A stretch of 64,000 bases of DNA from Terriglobales bacterium (GCA_025462725.1 JAOAPE010000006.1:43348-107347), one strand, 5' to 3'. Positions 1 through 8,875 are shown, counted from the first letter of the stretch. The notes: generated from the letters alone by a model not told the origin. A program made the numbers and translations.

Positions 1-1
1 C

Positions 2-601
2 ACGCTGGCACAGATCATTGCCACGCAGATGAATGCGCAGCGCGTGATCGAGCCAGAAGGAAACAGCTTTCTGAAATCTTTCTACGAAGGCGACGCAGGC
101 GCGGCCTTCCAGACACAGTTCTCATTTCTAATCGCGCGATTCGAGCAACTCAAGGCACTTGAGGCCGGACCAACGTCGCAGAAGCGCATCGTCGCGGATT
201 ACATCTTCGAAAAGGACAAACTTTTCGCCTGCATCAACCTCACTGACGCGGAACTTGAGATTTACAATCGGTACTACAACCACTTTCGTGAGCACCTACC
301 TACACCGGACCTAGTCATTTATCTTCAGGCATCGCCAGAGGTGCTTAAAAAGCGATTGCAGAAGAAGAATGCTCCGGGCGAAGCTGGCGTCAGCGAGGAT
401 TACATTGAAGAAGTCGCGAAAGCCTACGAGCACTTCTTCTTTCATTACACCGCTTCAGACCTTCTGGTCGTAAATACCAATGACATTGATTTCGTTGACC
501 GCGATCAGGACCTCAAAGAGCTTCTCCGCCGCCTGAATGAGCCGATAAAGGGTACTCAGTATTACCTGCCGCTCTCGGGCGAGGCTGCGGCCAGCGCTTA
601 G
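2..601 (+). CDS. Deoxynucleoside kinase, dGK/dAK type (5' end cut by window)
   Basis: Phosphorylates a deoxynucleoside (probably deoxyguanosine or deoxyadenosine) in nucleotide salvage; cytoplasmic. The frame is open to the left edge and its first visible residues, TLAQIIATQ, are what follows a GxGKT P-loop in this family, so the P-loop and true start lie just outside the window. Visible family features are the EPEGN segment, the DYIFEKDKLFA segment carrying the (D/E)R-type substrate region, and DLVIYLQASPEVLKKRLQKK, which resembles the lid and sugar-binding part of deoxynucleoside kinases. About 200 residues are visible, close to the usual 205-220. The next gene, panB, follows after about 100 bases; a folate or pantothenate neighbourhood is common for this kinase in related genomes (from memory). 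Substrate specificity cannot be decided from sequence alone. Confidence 0.86.
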   Translation, partial: TLAQIIATQMNAQRVIEPEGNSFLKSFYEGDAGAAFQTQFSFLIARFEQLKALEAGPTSQKRIVADYIFEKDKLFACINLTDAELEIYNRYYNHFREHLPTPDLVIYLQASPEVLKKRLQKKNAPGEAGVSEDYIEEVAKAYEHFFFHYTASDLLVVNTNDIDFVDRDQDLKELLRRLNEPIKGTQYYLPLSGEAAASA

Positions 602-703
602 CTTTTGACTATTAATTTCGATTTCCTGCGACTACAATTACCAACGCTGCATCTGTAATTGCAGGCGCTATCCGGAGTTGCCGGAGGCGCACTGGAGCAA
701 GCA

Positions 704-1600
704 ATGAGCATCACCGCTTTTAAGAACACACCTGGCGATTCCCGCCGCAAAGTCACCGTCTCCTCTATTCAGCAAAAGAAGCAGAATCAGCAGCGGATCA
801 CCTGTCTGACTGCCTACGACTACGCCACCGCGCGGCTCGTGGACGAAGCTGGGATTGACATGATCCTGGTTGGCGATTCGCTGGGCATGGTCGTTCTCGG
901 ATACGACGACACCATGGCCGTCACCATGGACGAAATGCTGCACCATACGCGGGCGGTGCGCCGCGCCGTGAAAAGCGCGATGGTCATCGCCGACATGCCC
1001 TACGGTTCTTATCACGAGGACGAAACGCAGGCGATAAAGAACGCTGTGCGGTTTATGAAGGAGTCCGGCGCCGAGGCAGTAAAGATTGAAGCCGCGCGGA
1101 CGGAATTAGTAAAGCGACTTCTCGATGCCGAAGTTCCCGTCATGGGACACATCGGGCTCACGCCGCAATCGCTGCATAAGATGGGCGGCTTCAAGGTGCA
1201 AGGCAAGACTCTGACCGCTGTAGAAAGATTGATGAAAGACGCCGTTGCTCTTGATCGAGCCGGCGTTTTTTCTTTGGTGCTCGAAGGCATTCCCCGCGAA
1301 GTCGCAGCCATGATTACTGCGGAAGTCGCTACCCCGACCATCGGCATCGGCGCAGGCCCTGATTGCGACGGCCAAGTACTGGTGCTGCATGACATTCTGA
1401 ATCTGACGTTCGGCGATACTCCGAAATTTGTTCGCCGCTACGCTGACGTCGCCGGGCTGATCTCAAATGCTGTGTACTCGTTCAAGAATGAGGTCGAGAC
1501 CGGAGCGTTTCCGTCAGAGAACGAGTCGTACCACTTGCCCAAGGAAACACAGGCGGCGCTGGAAACGATCTCAGAACGCAAACGCGCAATGCGGAGATAA
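704..1600 (+). CDS. panB: 3-methyl-2-oxobutanoate hydroxymethyltransferase
   Basis: Transfers a hydroxymethyl group from 5,10-methylene-THF to 2-oxoisovalerate, giving ketopantoate, the first committed step to pantothenate and CoA. The TIM-barrel signature is clear: TAYDYATARLVDEAG near residue 36, VGDSLGMVVLG (Asp58, metal), ADMPYGSY (Asp97, metal), VKIEA (Glu129) and LEGIP (Glu194, catalytic type). The frame is open upstream to a TTG at 659, but I chose ATG 704 because a GGAG lies 6 bases before it and family members start about here. The 298-residue protein is slightly longer than the E. coli enzyme because of a basic N-terminal tail. panC follows after a 100-base spacer holding a hairpin, so the two probably share a transcript. 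Confidence 0.97.
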   Translation: MSITAFKNTPGDSRRKVTVSSIQQKKQNQQRITCLTAYDYATARLVDEAGIDMILVGDSLGMVVLGYDDTMAVTMDEMLHHTRAVRRAVKSAMVIADMPYGSYHEDETQAIKNAVRFMKESGAEAVKIEAARTELVKRLLDAEVPVMGHIGLTPQSLHKMGGFKVQGKTLTAVERLMKDAVALDRAGVFSLVLEGIPREVAAMITAEVATPTIGIGAGPDCDGQVLVLHDILNLTFGDTPKFVRRYADVAGLISNAVYSFKNEVETGAFPSENESYHLPKETQAALETISERKRAMRR

Positions 1601-1617
1601 GAATTTCAACTGAATCG

Positions 1618-1686
1618 CAGATAACACAAGGAGAAGACGGATTGAAAAGGTTTATCCGTCTTTAATCCTTCTTTGATCCGCGGTTA
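1618..1686. repeat. Hairpin-forming intergenic element between panB and panC
   Basis: AAGACGGAT (1634-1642) pairs perfectly with ATCCGTCTT (1654-1662) across an 11-base loop. The flanks (GCAGATAACACA on the left, GATCCGCGGTTAGC on the right) resemble the short dispersed GCAGAT...ATCCG intergenic repeats I know from acidobacterial and other environmental genomes. No second copy was recognised in this window. It could act as an mRNA stability or attenuation element between panB and panC, but that is inference. Confidence 0.45.
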
Positions 1687-1701
1687 GCTTTTGGTTCTTC
1701 C

Positions 1702-2553
1702 ATGAAAGTACTCACCACAATCTCTGAAGTGCGGTCCGCGTGTGCCGCCGCACGTGCTTCCGGCAAGCGCGTCGGATTTGTCCCCACCATGGGCGCGCTG
1801 CATGAAGGCCATCTCTCACTGGTGCGCACGGCACGGTCGGAGTCTGACTTCATCGTTGCTTCGATATTCGTGAATCCAACACAATTTGGGCCAAACGAGG
1901 ATCTTGCAAAGTATCCACGCCCATTTGAGCGCGACAGGGAACTGCTCGAGATCGAAAAAGTTGATTTGCTCTTCGCGCCGACTGTCGAAGAGATGTACCC
2001 CCCCGGAGCGACCACATTCGTTCATGTCGAAGGCATGAGCGAAAAACTCTGCGGCAAGTCGCGTCCCGGACACTTCCGCGGTGTGACCACCATCGTCTCT
2101 AAACTTTTTAACATCGTCGATCCTGACCGAGCATATTTCGGACAAAAAGATGCCGCACAAGCGGGCATCATCAAGAAGATGGTCCGCGATCTGGCCTATC
2201 GCACGCAGGTGGTTGTCTGTCCCATCGTGCGCGAGCCGGATGGCCTGGCTATGAGCTCGCGCAACGTTTACCTCAATGCAGAGGAGTGGAAGCAAGCGCT
2301 AGCGCTGTCTCGCGCTCTACAGGGAGTTCGGTCGGCTTTCGACAATGGCGAACGGGGTCCTTCAATACTACGCAGCGCGGCAGAAACTGTCTTTGCGGGC
2401 ATTCCGCAGGTGAAACTCGAATACGTTGAGATCGTTAATCCGGATACTCTTGATCCAGTCTGCGATCTCTCTGAAGGGGCGCTGGTTGCGGTGGCTGCCA
2501 AGATTGGCGGCACCCGATTAATTGATAACATTGTCTTGCCCGCAACAAAATAG
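1702..2553 (+). CDS. panC: Pantothenate synthetase
   Basis: Condenses pantoate and beta-alanine to pantothenate using ATP via a pantoyl-adenylate; cytoplasmic. It belongs to the cytidylyltransferase-like HIGH superfamily: FVPTMGALHEGHLSL carries the His34-x-Gly-His37 motif, followed by FVNPTQFGPNEDL, the LCGKSRPGHFRGV pantoate-binding segment, FGQKDAAQ, and EPDGLAMSSRN with the KMSKS-equivalent serines. The 283-residue length is typical. The ATG at 1702 gives the standard N-terminus ending two strands before the HxGH motif. It follows panB on the same strand; the two enzymes provide both dedicated steps around pantoate except ketopantoate reduction, for which no gene is seen here. A secreted POTRA-type protein begins 18 bases after the stop. 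Confidence 0.97.
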   Translation: MKVLTTISEVRSACAAARASGKRVGFVPTMGALHEGHLSLVRTARSESDFIVASIFVNPTQFGPNEDLAKYPRPFERDRELLEIEKVDLLFAPTVEEMYPPGATTFVHVEGMSEKLCGKSRPGHFRGVTTIVSKLFNIVDPDRAYFGQKDAAQAGIIKKMVRDLAYRTQVVVCPIVREPDGLAMSSRNVYLNAEEWKQALALSRALQGVRSAFDNGERGPSILRSAAETVFAGIPQVKLEYVEIVNPDTLDPVCDLSEGALVAVAAKIGGTRLIDNIVLPATK

Positions 2554-2571
2554 AAGTCGAAGGTCGCAACG

Positions 2572-3936
2572 TTGGGAAATCAGATTCGCAGGTACTGCAT
2601 CGCACTCGCACTTCTCGCTTGTATCGCGAGCGCCAGCGCGCAGAAGTATCCCATCGTAAAGCTCACGGCCTCTGGTTCCGAACGTTATCTCGCGGAAGAC
2701 ATCCTCCATTACACCGGGCTCGCTGAAAACAAATCCGTGGATGTCCCGCTCGCCGCCGTTCAGGCTGCCGCTGAAAAACTAAATGCCAGCGGCGCATTCG
2801 CTGAAGTGAAATACCAGCACACGATCGCGCCGGGCGGAATGAAAGTGGAATTCACGCTCGTGGACAAAGATGACGACCAGTTTGTCCCCTGTGAGTTCGA
2901 CAACGTCGTCTGGCTCCCCGAAGCCGAACTCGCAACGGAGTTGCATAATCGCGTGCCGCTTTACAACGGCACAGTCCCACGCGAAGGTGGAATGACGGAT
3001 GACGTGGTCGCGGCATTGCAAGGGCTCTTAAAGCAACGAGGCGTCGAAACGAATATCGTCTCCAGCCTGCAGGAGCCCACGAATACAGGGTCGAGCGAAA
3101 CGGTTCAGTTCCGGGCTGTTGATTTGGAAGTGAAGGTGGCGCGCTTCGCTGTGAGCGGCGCATCTTCAGGATTAGCGCGCGAATTGGATGCAGAAGGTAA
3201 GCGCATGATCGGGCTTACCTACAATCGTGGAACTCTCAACAAATTCATCGAAAAGAATCTGCGCTCTGTTTATCTGAAGCGTGGCTATCTTCGCGCATCG
3301 TTCGCGTCTCCAGTCATTGATGTACTTCCAGCTGCACCTGCCGGAAACAGTGCCCTCGTTGAAGTCGCGATATCAGTTCCTGTCATGGAAGGTCTCGCGT
3401 ACAGACTTGGTGCGATGCAATGGACTGGAAACAAGGCAGTGTCGGCGGCAGATCTGCAAAGCTCGTTGCGTGCCGCACCCGGGCAGACGGTTGACGGCTC
3501 TGCCCTGAGCAGAGGAGAAAACGCCATTCGTGCTCAATACGCACGCCTCGGCTACTTGCACATGCTGCTCACATCGGAGCCGACATTTGACGATGCAGCC
3601 CACACCGTCAATTACAAGTACACGGTGAATGAAGGCGATCTGTTTCGCATGGGCAAACTCGAGGTTGAAGGACGTCAGCCTTCTGCTGCGGCCAAGATTC
3701 ACCTCGCTTGGAAATTGCGCGAGGGCGATCCTTTCGATGCCAGCTACGTGCGAACTTTCGTCGCAGACTTGAAAGCCACCGCCAATGCCCCATTCATTGT
3801 CGAGGAGAGCGAAGGCGAGCACGCCAAGACTGTGGACTTAACTCTCATCTTTTGCACGTCGAACCAACCCTGCCGTCCCACAGCGGAGAATCATTTGTTT
3901 TCCGCGCAAGACGCTGAACAAGAGATCAAACCCTGA
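2572..3936 (+). CDS. Secreted POTRA-domain protein without an obvious barrel
   Basis: Begins at a TTG (2572) with GAAGG about 8 bases upstream, followed by a clear signal peptide (IALALLACIASASAQ). The rest looks like a series of POTRA-type modules as in BamA/TamA/FtsQ: repeated beta-alpha-alpha-beta patterns such as GLTYNRGTLNKFIEKNLRS, YLKRGYLRASF, GMQWTGNKAVSAADLQ-like and LRAAPGQTVDGSALSRG, and a later GKLEVEG...LREGDPFDASYV segment. At 454 residues it is too short for five POTRA modules plus a 16-strand barrel, and I see no terminal beta-signal (the C-terminus is acidic, ending EQEIKP). It may be a periplasmic accessory of an outer-membrane assembly machine. The next gene starts 7 bases downstream. 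Function is inferred from fold pattern only. Confidence 0.7.
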   Translation: MGNQIRRYCIALALLACIASASAQKYPIVKLTASGSERYLAEDILHYTGLAENKSVDVPLAAVQAAAEKLNASGAFAEVKYQHTIAPGGMKVEFTLVDKDDDQFVPCEFDNVVWLPEAELATELHNRVPLYNGTVPREGGMTDDVVAALQGLLKQRGVETNIVSSLQEPTNTGSSETVQFRAVDLEVKVARFAVSGASSGLARELDAEGKRMIGLTYNRGTLNKFIEKNLRSVYLKRGYLRASFASPVIDVLPAAPAGNSALVEVAISVPVMEGLAYRLGAMQWTGNKAVSAADLQSSLRAAPGQTVDGSALSRGENAIRAQYARLGYLHMLLTSEPTFDDAAHTVNYKYTVNEGDLFRMGKLEVEGRQPSAAAKIHLAWKLREGDPFDASYVRTFVADLKATANAPFIVEESEGEHAKTVDLTLIFCTSNQPCRPTAENHLFSAQDAEQEIKP

Positions 3937-3943
3937 AAAAACT

Positions 3944-4879
3944 ATGAAGATCATCATCGCTGAAAAGACCTCGCCCGCAGCTATCAAGATGTTCCGTGAC
4001 GAAGCCGGATGGAACGTGATCACGGCAGAACAACTCAACGGCGACCTTGCCGCGCAACTCGCAGACGCAGACGCGCTGGTCGTCCGCTCCGCGGTGGACG
4101 TCAACTCCAAGCTGCTTGAATCCGCCAATCAGCTACGGGTGATTGGACGGGCCGGAGTCGGCGTGGACAATATCGACGTGGCAGCAGCCACCAAGAAGGG
4201 CGTCGTAGTGATGAACACTCCTGGAGCCAATGCCGTGGCCGTTGCCGAGCATACTTTCGGGCTGATGCTCTCGCTAGCGCGGCATCTAACACGCGCAGAT
4301 TCCACCACTCGCGCTGGCAAATGGGAGAAGAAATCGCTGCAGGGCACGGAGCTTCGCGGCAAGACACTGGGCATCATCGGCTTCGGCCGCGTGGGGATCG
4401 AAGTCGCCAAACGCGCTCGCGCCTTTGACATGCGAGTCATGGCAAACGACCCGTTTGTCTCTCAGGAAGTGGCGCATGATTTTGGGGTCACGCTCGCCAA
4501 TCTGGAAGAGGTCTATGCCAGCGCCGATTATCTCTCCCTGCATTTGGGTTTGACGCCGCAGACCGAGGGCATGATCAACCAATCCGCGATTGGAAAAATG
4601 AAGAAGGGTGTGCGCATCATCAACTGCGCCCGTGGCGAGTTGATCAATGATGCCGCGCTGGTGGAAGCGTTGAAGTCAGGTCAAGTCGGCGGAGCCGCCA
4701 TTGACGTCTTCACAACCGAACCGCCAAAAGACTCAGCGCTGTTCGCGTGTGAAAACGTTGTCGCCACACCTCATATTGCGGGTTCCACGAACGAAGCTCA
4801 GGAAGCTGTGGGAACACAGATTGCCCAACAGGTGATCGACTTCCTTAAGAGTGGCGTCGCACGAAACGCAGTGAAGTAG
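3944..4879 (+). CDS. D-3-phosphoglycerate dehydrogenase-like 2-hydroxyacid dehydrogenase (short form)
   Basis: NAD-dependent oxidation of a D-2-hydroxyacid, most likely 3-phosphoglycerate (serine pathway). Seen: catalytic-domain start VVRSAVDVNSKLL, substrate segment GRAGVGVDNIDV, NAD Rossmann motif GIIGFGRVG near residue 143-151, NCARGELI with the catalytic Arg, DVFTTEPP with the Glu, and TPHIAGST with the His. The protein stops at 311 residues right after RNAVK, the point at which longer SerA proteins continue into the intervening and ACT domains. No remnants of those domains follow, so this appears to be a genuine short (archaeal type-III-like) form lacking the ACT serine-feedback domain. 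It starts 7 bases after the POTRA gene. A related dehydrogenase with another substrate (for example glyoxylate) cannot be excluded. Confidence 0.88.
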   Translation: MKIIIAEKTSPAAIKMFRDEAGWNVITAEQLNGDLAAQLADADALVVRSAVDVNSKLLESANQLRVIGRAGVGVDNIDVAAATKKGVVVMNTPGANAVAVAEHTFGLMLSLARHLTRADSTTRAGKWEKKSLQGTELRGKTLGIIGFGRVGIEVAKRARAFDMRVMANDPFVSQEVAHDFGVTLANLEEVYASADYLSLHLGLTPQTEGMINQSAIGKMKKGVRIINCARGELINDAALVEALKSGQVGGAAIDVFTTEPPKDSALFACENVVATPHIAGSTNEAQEAVGTQIAQQVIDFLKSGVARNAVK

Positions 4880-4966
4880 ATCTGGTTCTGAAAAGACATG
4901 CCCCACGAGGATTCTGAACTTGGGCTCAATGATTCGATGAACGAATGAGTCAATCTGCAATCGTTT

Positions 4967-6109
4967 TTACTCTTCTTCGCGCTGCAGCTTGCGGCTCTCC
5001 GCCAGTAGCCCCATGCTGTGCATTAGGTTCTGCAGCGTGACGATTCCCACCAGCCGATTCTCGTCTACCACCGGAATGATCGTCGTTCCTTTAGTAATCT
5101 TGCGGAACGCCGCTGCGAGCGATTCGTGCTTCGTCGCCGTCTCAAAGGCCTTCTTCATCGCGGACTGAACATATCCATTGCCTTCCTCGCGCAGCGCTCG
5201 CAGAATGTTCTGCTTGCTGATCACGCCCACCATATCGCCGCCGCGAATGACCGGAAAGTCATCTTGCAGGCTGTGGACAGCTTTGTTCAGCGCGTCTTCC
5301 AGTGTGTCCGCAGGGGAAAGCGTCGAGAAGTCTGTCAGCATGATCTCTTCCAGTCGCACACTCTCAATAACGGATTGAAACAGCAAGCTGCGGTCTTCAA
5401 TCTGCACTGCGACGAACAGGAAGAAGCCGATCAACATCAGCCAAGGGTTTCGGATACCCAAGAAGATCAGGACCATTGCGAAGGCCTGCCCGATCAATAC
5501 CGCGCGTCGTGTCGCCGCGCTATAAGTCATTCCCAAAGCTTCAGGATGGGTGCCGGGATCGGCAAGAAACGCCCGCAGGATGCGTCCGCCATCAAGTGGA
5601 TACGCAGGCAAAAGATTCAACGCCGCTAACCCCACATTGACCCAGATGAGGCTCTTCAATGGATCATCCACGCTGAGAAAAGGCTGTGACAACAGATGCG
5701 CGGGGAAATTCGGTCGTATCGCCAGCGCGAAGAGTGTGGCCGCTCCAGCAAAGATGAGATTAATGACGGGGCCGGCAAGCGCCGTGAATACTTCATCCCG
5801 CACCGCCGGAGACTTGTTAAGATCACCACTGCCGTCGCGCAGAGGCACGCCGCCGATCGGCAGCACCATGATCGCTCGCGGCGAGGCGTTGCGGACATTG
5901 CCTACCATGATGTGTCCAATCTCATGCAGCAGCACCGCAAGCGTGATGATGCCCACCAGCACCATTCCTTTTCCTGCTCCAACTCCCGCTGACGTATCAA
6001 GCAGAGGAAAGAGAATGAACATCACCAGGAAGAGGAAGCTCAGGTGTAGGCGCAGTTCTACGCCAAGGTATCTGCCGAGCGGAATGGACCACGTTTTCAT
6101 GATCGTCAT
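4967..6109 (-). CDS. Site-2-type zinc metalloprotease (M50) with C-terminal CBS pair
   Basis: Membrane-embedded zinc protease that probably cleaves a transmembrane substrate. LLHEIGHIMVG near residues 61-70 is the HExxH zinc motif, and NLLPAYPLDGGR near 165-176 supplies the third ligand Asp of the M50 family. Several hydrophobic segments surround them. The last ~110 residues are a pair of CBS modules (IMLTDFSTLSPADTLEDAL...; FETATKHESLAAAF...GIVTLQNL), a regulatory adenine-nucleotide-sensing arrangement known from the M50B/SpoIVFB-like CBS subgroup. Two ATGs are possible (6109 and 6100); the second gives MKTWSIPLGRY, the more usual start. Divergent from rsmD across about 100 bases. No substrate gene is evident nearby. 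Confidence 0.92.
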   Translation of the reverse strand: MTIMKTWSIPLGRYLGVELRLHLSFLFLVMFILFPLLDTSAGVGAGKGMVLVGIITLAVLLHEIGHIMVGNVRNASPRAIMVLPIGGVPLRDGSGDLNKSPAVRDEVFTALAGPVINLIFAGAATLFALAIRPNFPAHLLSQPFLSVDDPLKSLIWVNVGLAALNLLPAYPLDGGRILRAFLADPGTHPEALGMTYSAATRRAVLIGQAFAMVLIFLGIRNPWLMLIGFFLFVAVQIEDRSLLFQSVIESVRLEEIMLTDFSTLSPADTLEDALNKAVHSLQDDFPVIRGGDMVGVISKQNILRALREEGNGYVQSAMKKAFETATKHESLAAAFRKITKGTTIIPVVDENRLVGIVTLQNLMHSMGLLAESRKLQREEE

Positions 6110-6208
6110 TGATTGGATGAGAAGACACGCTGAGTTGATGCGCGTTCTTTATCTATTGTATACAGCGGAGAATGCCGGGGGAGCGTTTTACAATGCCAAC
6201 ATCAGCAA

Positions 6209-6781
6209 ATGAGAGTGATCGCCGGAAAATTCCGCAGCCGCAAACTGAACGCCCCGCCGGGCACGGAGACGCGTCCAACCAGCGATCGACTGCGCGAAAC
6301 ATTATTCAATGTCGTTGGGCCGCGTGTTCCTGATTCCGTGTGGCTCGATCTTTACGCCGGCACTGGCGCAGTTGGGATTGAGGCCATCAGCCGCGGCGCG
6401 CGGCAAGTCTATTTTGTGGAGTCCGAGAAGAAGCCCGCGCGCATCATTCGCGAAAACCTGAAAACGTTGAATATCGACGAAGGTTCCGAGGTGATCGAGC
6501 GTGACGTGGTGCAGGCCGTCCGCTTGCTCGATTCGCAAGTAGTCTTGTGCGATTTTTGTTTCCTCGATCCTCCATATGGGTCGCACGGGGCGTACGAACA
6601 GGTGCTGGGATTCATCTCGCAGTCACGGTTGCTCAATGTGCAAAGTATTGTCATTGCGGAACACGACAAGCATTTTGATCCAGGTGCGAAGTTCGGAGCG
6701 CTGGAGCGCTACCGCGAGTTGAAGCAGGGGGATGCGGTCCTGAGTTTCTATCGACTCGCCATCGCGCAGCCGCTTACATGA
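6209..6781 (+). CDS. rsmD: 16S rRNA (guanine966-N2)-methyltransferase
   Basis: Methylates G966 of 16S rRNA on the small subunit using SAM. The N-terminus MRVIAGKFRSRKL, then RPTSDRLRETLFN, the SAM-binding LDLYAGTGAVGIEA near residues 46-59 and the catalytic DPPY motif at 120-123 are all family hallmarks; the 190-residue length is typical. A TACAAT box ends at 6194, so the mRNA leader would be only about 8 bases, and there is no Shine-Dalgarno. The usual partner coaD is absent. The last 8 bases overlap the convergent next gene. Confidence 0.95.
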   Translation: MRVIAGKFRSRKLNAPPGTETRPTSDRLRETLFNVVGPRVPDSVWLDLYAGTGAVGIEAISRGARQVYFVESEKKPARIIRENLKTLNIDEGSEVIERDVVQAVRLLDSQVVLCDFCFLDPPYGSHGAYEQVLGFISQSRLLNVQSIVIAEHDKHFDPGAKFGALERYRELKQGDAVLSFYRLAIAQPLT

Positions 6782-7325
6782 TTACTTGTTTGACCTGCCG
6801 CGCGATCGGATGCTGCATCACTTCCAATTCGTTCTTGACGATATTCAATCCGTAAACGCAGCGCTCGAATTCCCGCGACAACTTCGCGAACAGCGGCGCC
6901 ACCTTTGCGTACTCAAAGAAATCAAACTTCGAGACGATGTAATAACTCTCTTTGCCTGCCTTGATGAAGTCCACCATGTTTTCCAGCCGCTGCTTTCGCA
7001 GCCGATGATGGTTGATGCTCTCCGGGAACATGCCCGTGCAGAACAGCGTGTAATCGCCTACATGTTTGCGCACTTGGCGCTCGCGGTCGAATGACGGAGC
7101 AGGCCCGTAGATGGGATCTGCTTCCAGCAGCATCTCGCCCACATCCTGCAGAGGCCGCCCATCATCGTTGCGCAACTTAAAGAGTTCGTCCAACTCGCAA
7201 AATTCCGCAAGCAGGTTGGCCACGTAGCTGGTGATCTCGGAATCGCGCAGCCCGGCGCTCTCGTAATAGTGTTTCTCCACCAACCCGCTGAAGAACTCGC
7301 GTAACGGATGCGTATCCGGAACCAT
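6774..7325 (-). CDS. Conserved-looking protein of unknown function
   Basis: A 183-residue, soluble, mostly helical protein with many aromatic and charged residues. I do not recognise a domain. Notable segments are REFFSGLVEKHYYESAG, EFCELDELFKLRNDDGRPL, a central GDYTLFCTGMFPESINHHR and KAGKESYYIVSKFDFFEYA. The frame begins at TTG 7328, but the adjacent ATG at 7325 is the better start. It converges on rsmD with an 8-base overlap and diverges from the RidA gene across a 220-base spacer. Codon use and composition match the neighbours, so it is a real resident gene; its function cannot be given. Confidence 0.8.
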   Translation of the reverse strand: MVPDTHPLREFFSGLVEKHYYESAGLRDSEITSYVANLLAEFCELDELFKLRNDDGRPLQDVGEMLLEADPIYGPAPSFDRERQVRKHVGDYTLFCTGMFPESINHHRLRKQRLENMVDFIKAGKESYYIVSKFDFFEYAKVAPLFAKLSREFERCVYGLNIVKNELEVMQHPIARQVKQVIM

Positions 7326-7544
7326 CAATCATTACTCCTTCACAAATGTATGCAGTACTCCCATTGAGGGGACGTTCTGAAAAAATTGTTCGAAAGATCT
7401 GATTAATTTGAGGGCATTGTGTCTGCATTTGGTTTGCTGGCGCAATACAAAAGTGAGTACCCGTCGCAAATAGTTGGCAATCAATCATCGCGAGTGCGAA
7501 CAACCTTCGGCGATGCTGTATCTTTCGTAATCAGGAGAATGATG

Positions 7545-7934
7545 ATGAAGCGCGAAACTTTTTCTACAGCTTCGAAGTGGGAACCCATCGTGGGATACTC
7601 CCGCGCAGTCCGCGTGGGCAATCAGATATTCGTCACCGGAACCACCGCGACCGACGAATCGGGGAATATCGTCGGCGGCTCTGACATGTATTTGCAATCA
7701 AAGCAGGTACTGAGCAATATCGAACGGGTGCTCAAGCGCGCCGGCGCAACCATGAAGGATGTTGTCCGCACCCGCATTTTTGTTACCGACATCACCCAAT
7801 GGGAGCAGGTGGGCAAAGCGCACCATGAATTCTTCAAGAACGTTCTCCCCGCAACCACGATGGTGGAGATCTCAAAACTCATCGCGCCGGAGATGCTGGT
7901 GGAGATCGAAGCCGACGCGATTATTTCGGATTAG
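7545..7934 (+). CDS. RidA/YjgF/UK114-family protein
   Basis: Family members hydrolyse reactive enamine/imine intermediates (RidA) or act in related deaminase roles as trimers. The 129-residue product shows GYSRAVRVGNQIFVTGTT, a YLQSKQVLSNIERVLKRAG helix and DVVRTRIFVTD with the conserved Arg of the active pocket, then TTMVEISKL and the terminal LVEIEADAI. Three in-frame ATGs stand together (7539, 7542, 7545). GGAG at 7534-7537 is best spaced for 7545, giving MKRETFSTAS. The frame is open further upstream, but that part has no family similarity. The stop overlaps the convergent epimerase gene by 4 bases. Subgroup assignment within the YjgF family is uncertain. Confidence 0.93.
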   Translation: MKRETFSTASKWEPIVGYSRAVRVGNQIFVTGTTATDESGNIVGGSDMYLQSKQVLSNIERVLKRAGATMKDVVRTRIFVTDITQWEQVGKAHHEFFKNVLPATTMVEISKLIAPEMLVEIEADAIISD

Positions 7935-8875
7935 GTTACCAGCGCGTGCTGCAGTGCATGCTCCAGCGTCGGGTACTCGAAGCCGAATTTCAATCGCGAT
8001 AATACTTCCGGCACCGCCCGCGCGCTTGAAAGCAAAGCCCCGCGCCCCATTCCTCCGGGCAGCAGTTTCAATGCAAAGCTCGGTACCGGAATTGCCGCAG
8101 GACGATTCAGCGCACCCGCGAGCGTGCGAGTGAAATCGGCGTTCGTAACCGGATTAGGAGCGACCGCGTTCACCGCGCCCGAGATGCTCGCATTACTCAA
8201 CACATACTGAATGACCGCGACCAGGTCTTCCAGCGCGATCCAACTCATCCATTGATTGCCCCTTCCGAGTCGTCCGCCTAGGCCGAAGCGAAATGCCGGG
8301 AGCATCGCCGTGAGCGCACCGCCGGCGCTGCTCAGAACGATTCCGATCCGCAGATGCACGACACGGATTCCGGCATCTCGCGCGGGCTGCGCCGCAGCTT
8401 CCCAGGCCACGCACGTCTCCGGAAGAAATCCCGTACCGGCACCGCTAGATTCCGTGAGCACTTCATCACCGCGGTTTCCGTAGTAACCAACCGCAGACGC
8501 GCAAACCAAAACTTCCGGACGCAGCTCGCCCGGAAGTCCCGCGAGGTATCCCGCCAAGTTCCGCGTTCCATCCACACGGCTCGAATAGATGTGCCGTTTC
8601 TTAGCGGCAGTCCACACGCCCATGATCGGCTCTCCCGCCAAATGGACGACCGCCGAGAATCTGCCACTAAACGCCCGAGCGTCCGGCGGCTCAGCAGTGG
8701 TGAGGTCCCAATGAATTTGATTCTTGCCCGACGCGCCGCGCCTAACCAAACTGACCACGGATCGTCCTTTTGTCGACAAAGCCGCTCTCAACGCCGATCC
8801 AACCAATCCCGACGCGCCCGTGATCAACACCGGATTGTTCGCTGCACTTGCCACACTCTCCCCCGTGAAGGACAA
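7931..8875 (-). CDS. TIGR01777-family NAD(P)-dependent epimerase-like protein
   Basis: Extended SDR-type Rossmann protein of the YfcH/TIGR01777 family (substrate unknown). VLITGASGLVGSALRAAL is the nucleotide-binding motif near residues 16-33; VVHLAGEPI, the SRVDGTRNL helix, CASAVGYYGNRGDE with the YxxxK-type Tyr region, and the GGRLGRGNQWMSWI and LEDLVAVIQYVLSN segments are typical, as is the C-terminal DUF1731-like part (VPSFALKLLPGGMGRGALLSSAR). A TAA lies two codons before TTG 8875, so the start is at or after that. GTG 8854, preceded by GGGGGAG, is an alternative. It is divergent from the 8903 gene with only 27 bases between starts. Length is normal for the family. Confidence 0.92.
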   Translation of the reverse strand: MSFTGESVASAANNPVLITGASGLVGSALRAALSTKGRSVVSLVRRGASGKNQIHWDLTTAEPPDARAFSGRFSAVVHLAGEPIMGVWTAAKKRHIYSSRVDGTRNLAGYLAGLPGELRPEVLVCASAVGYYGNRGDEVLTESSGAGTGFLPETCVAWEAAAQPARDAGIRVVHLRIGIVLSSAGGALTAMLPAFRFGLGGRLGRGNQWMSWIALEDLVAVIQYVLSNASISGAVNAVAPNPVTNADFTRTLAGALNRPAAIPVPSFALKLLPGGMGRGALLSSARAVPEVLSRLKFGFEYPTLEHALQHALVT

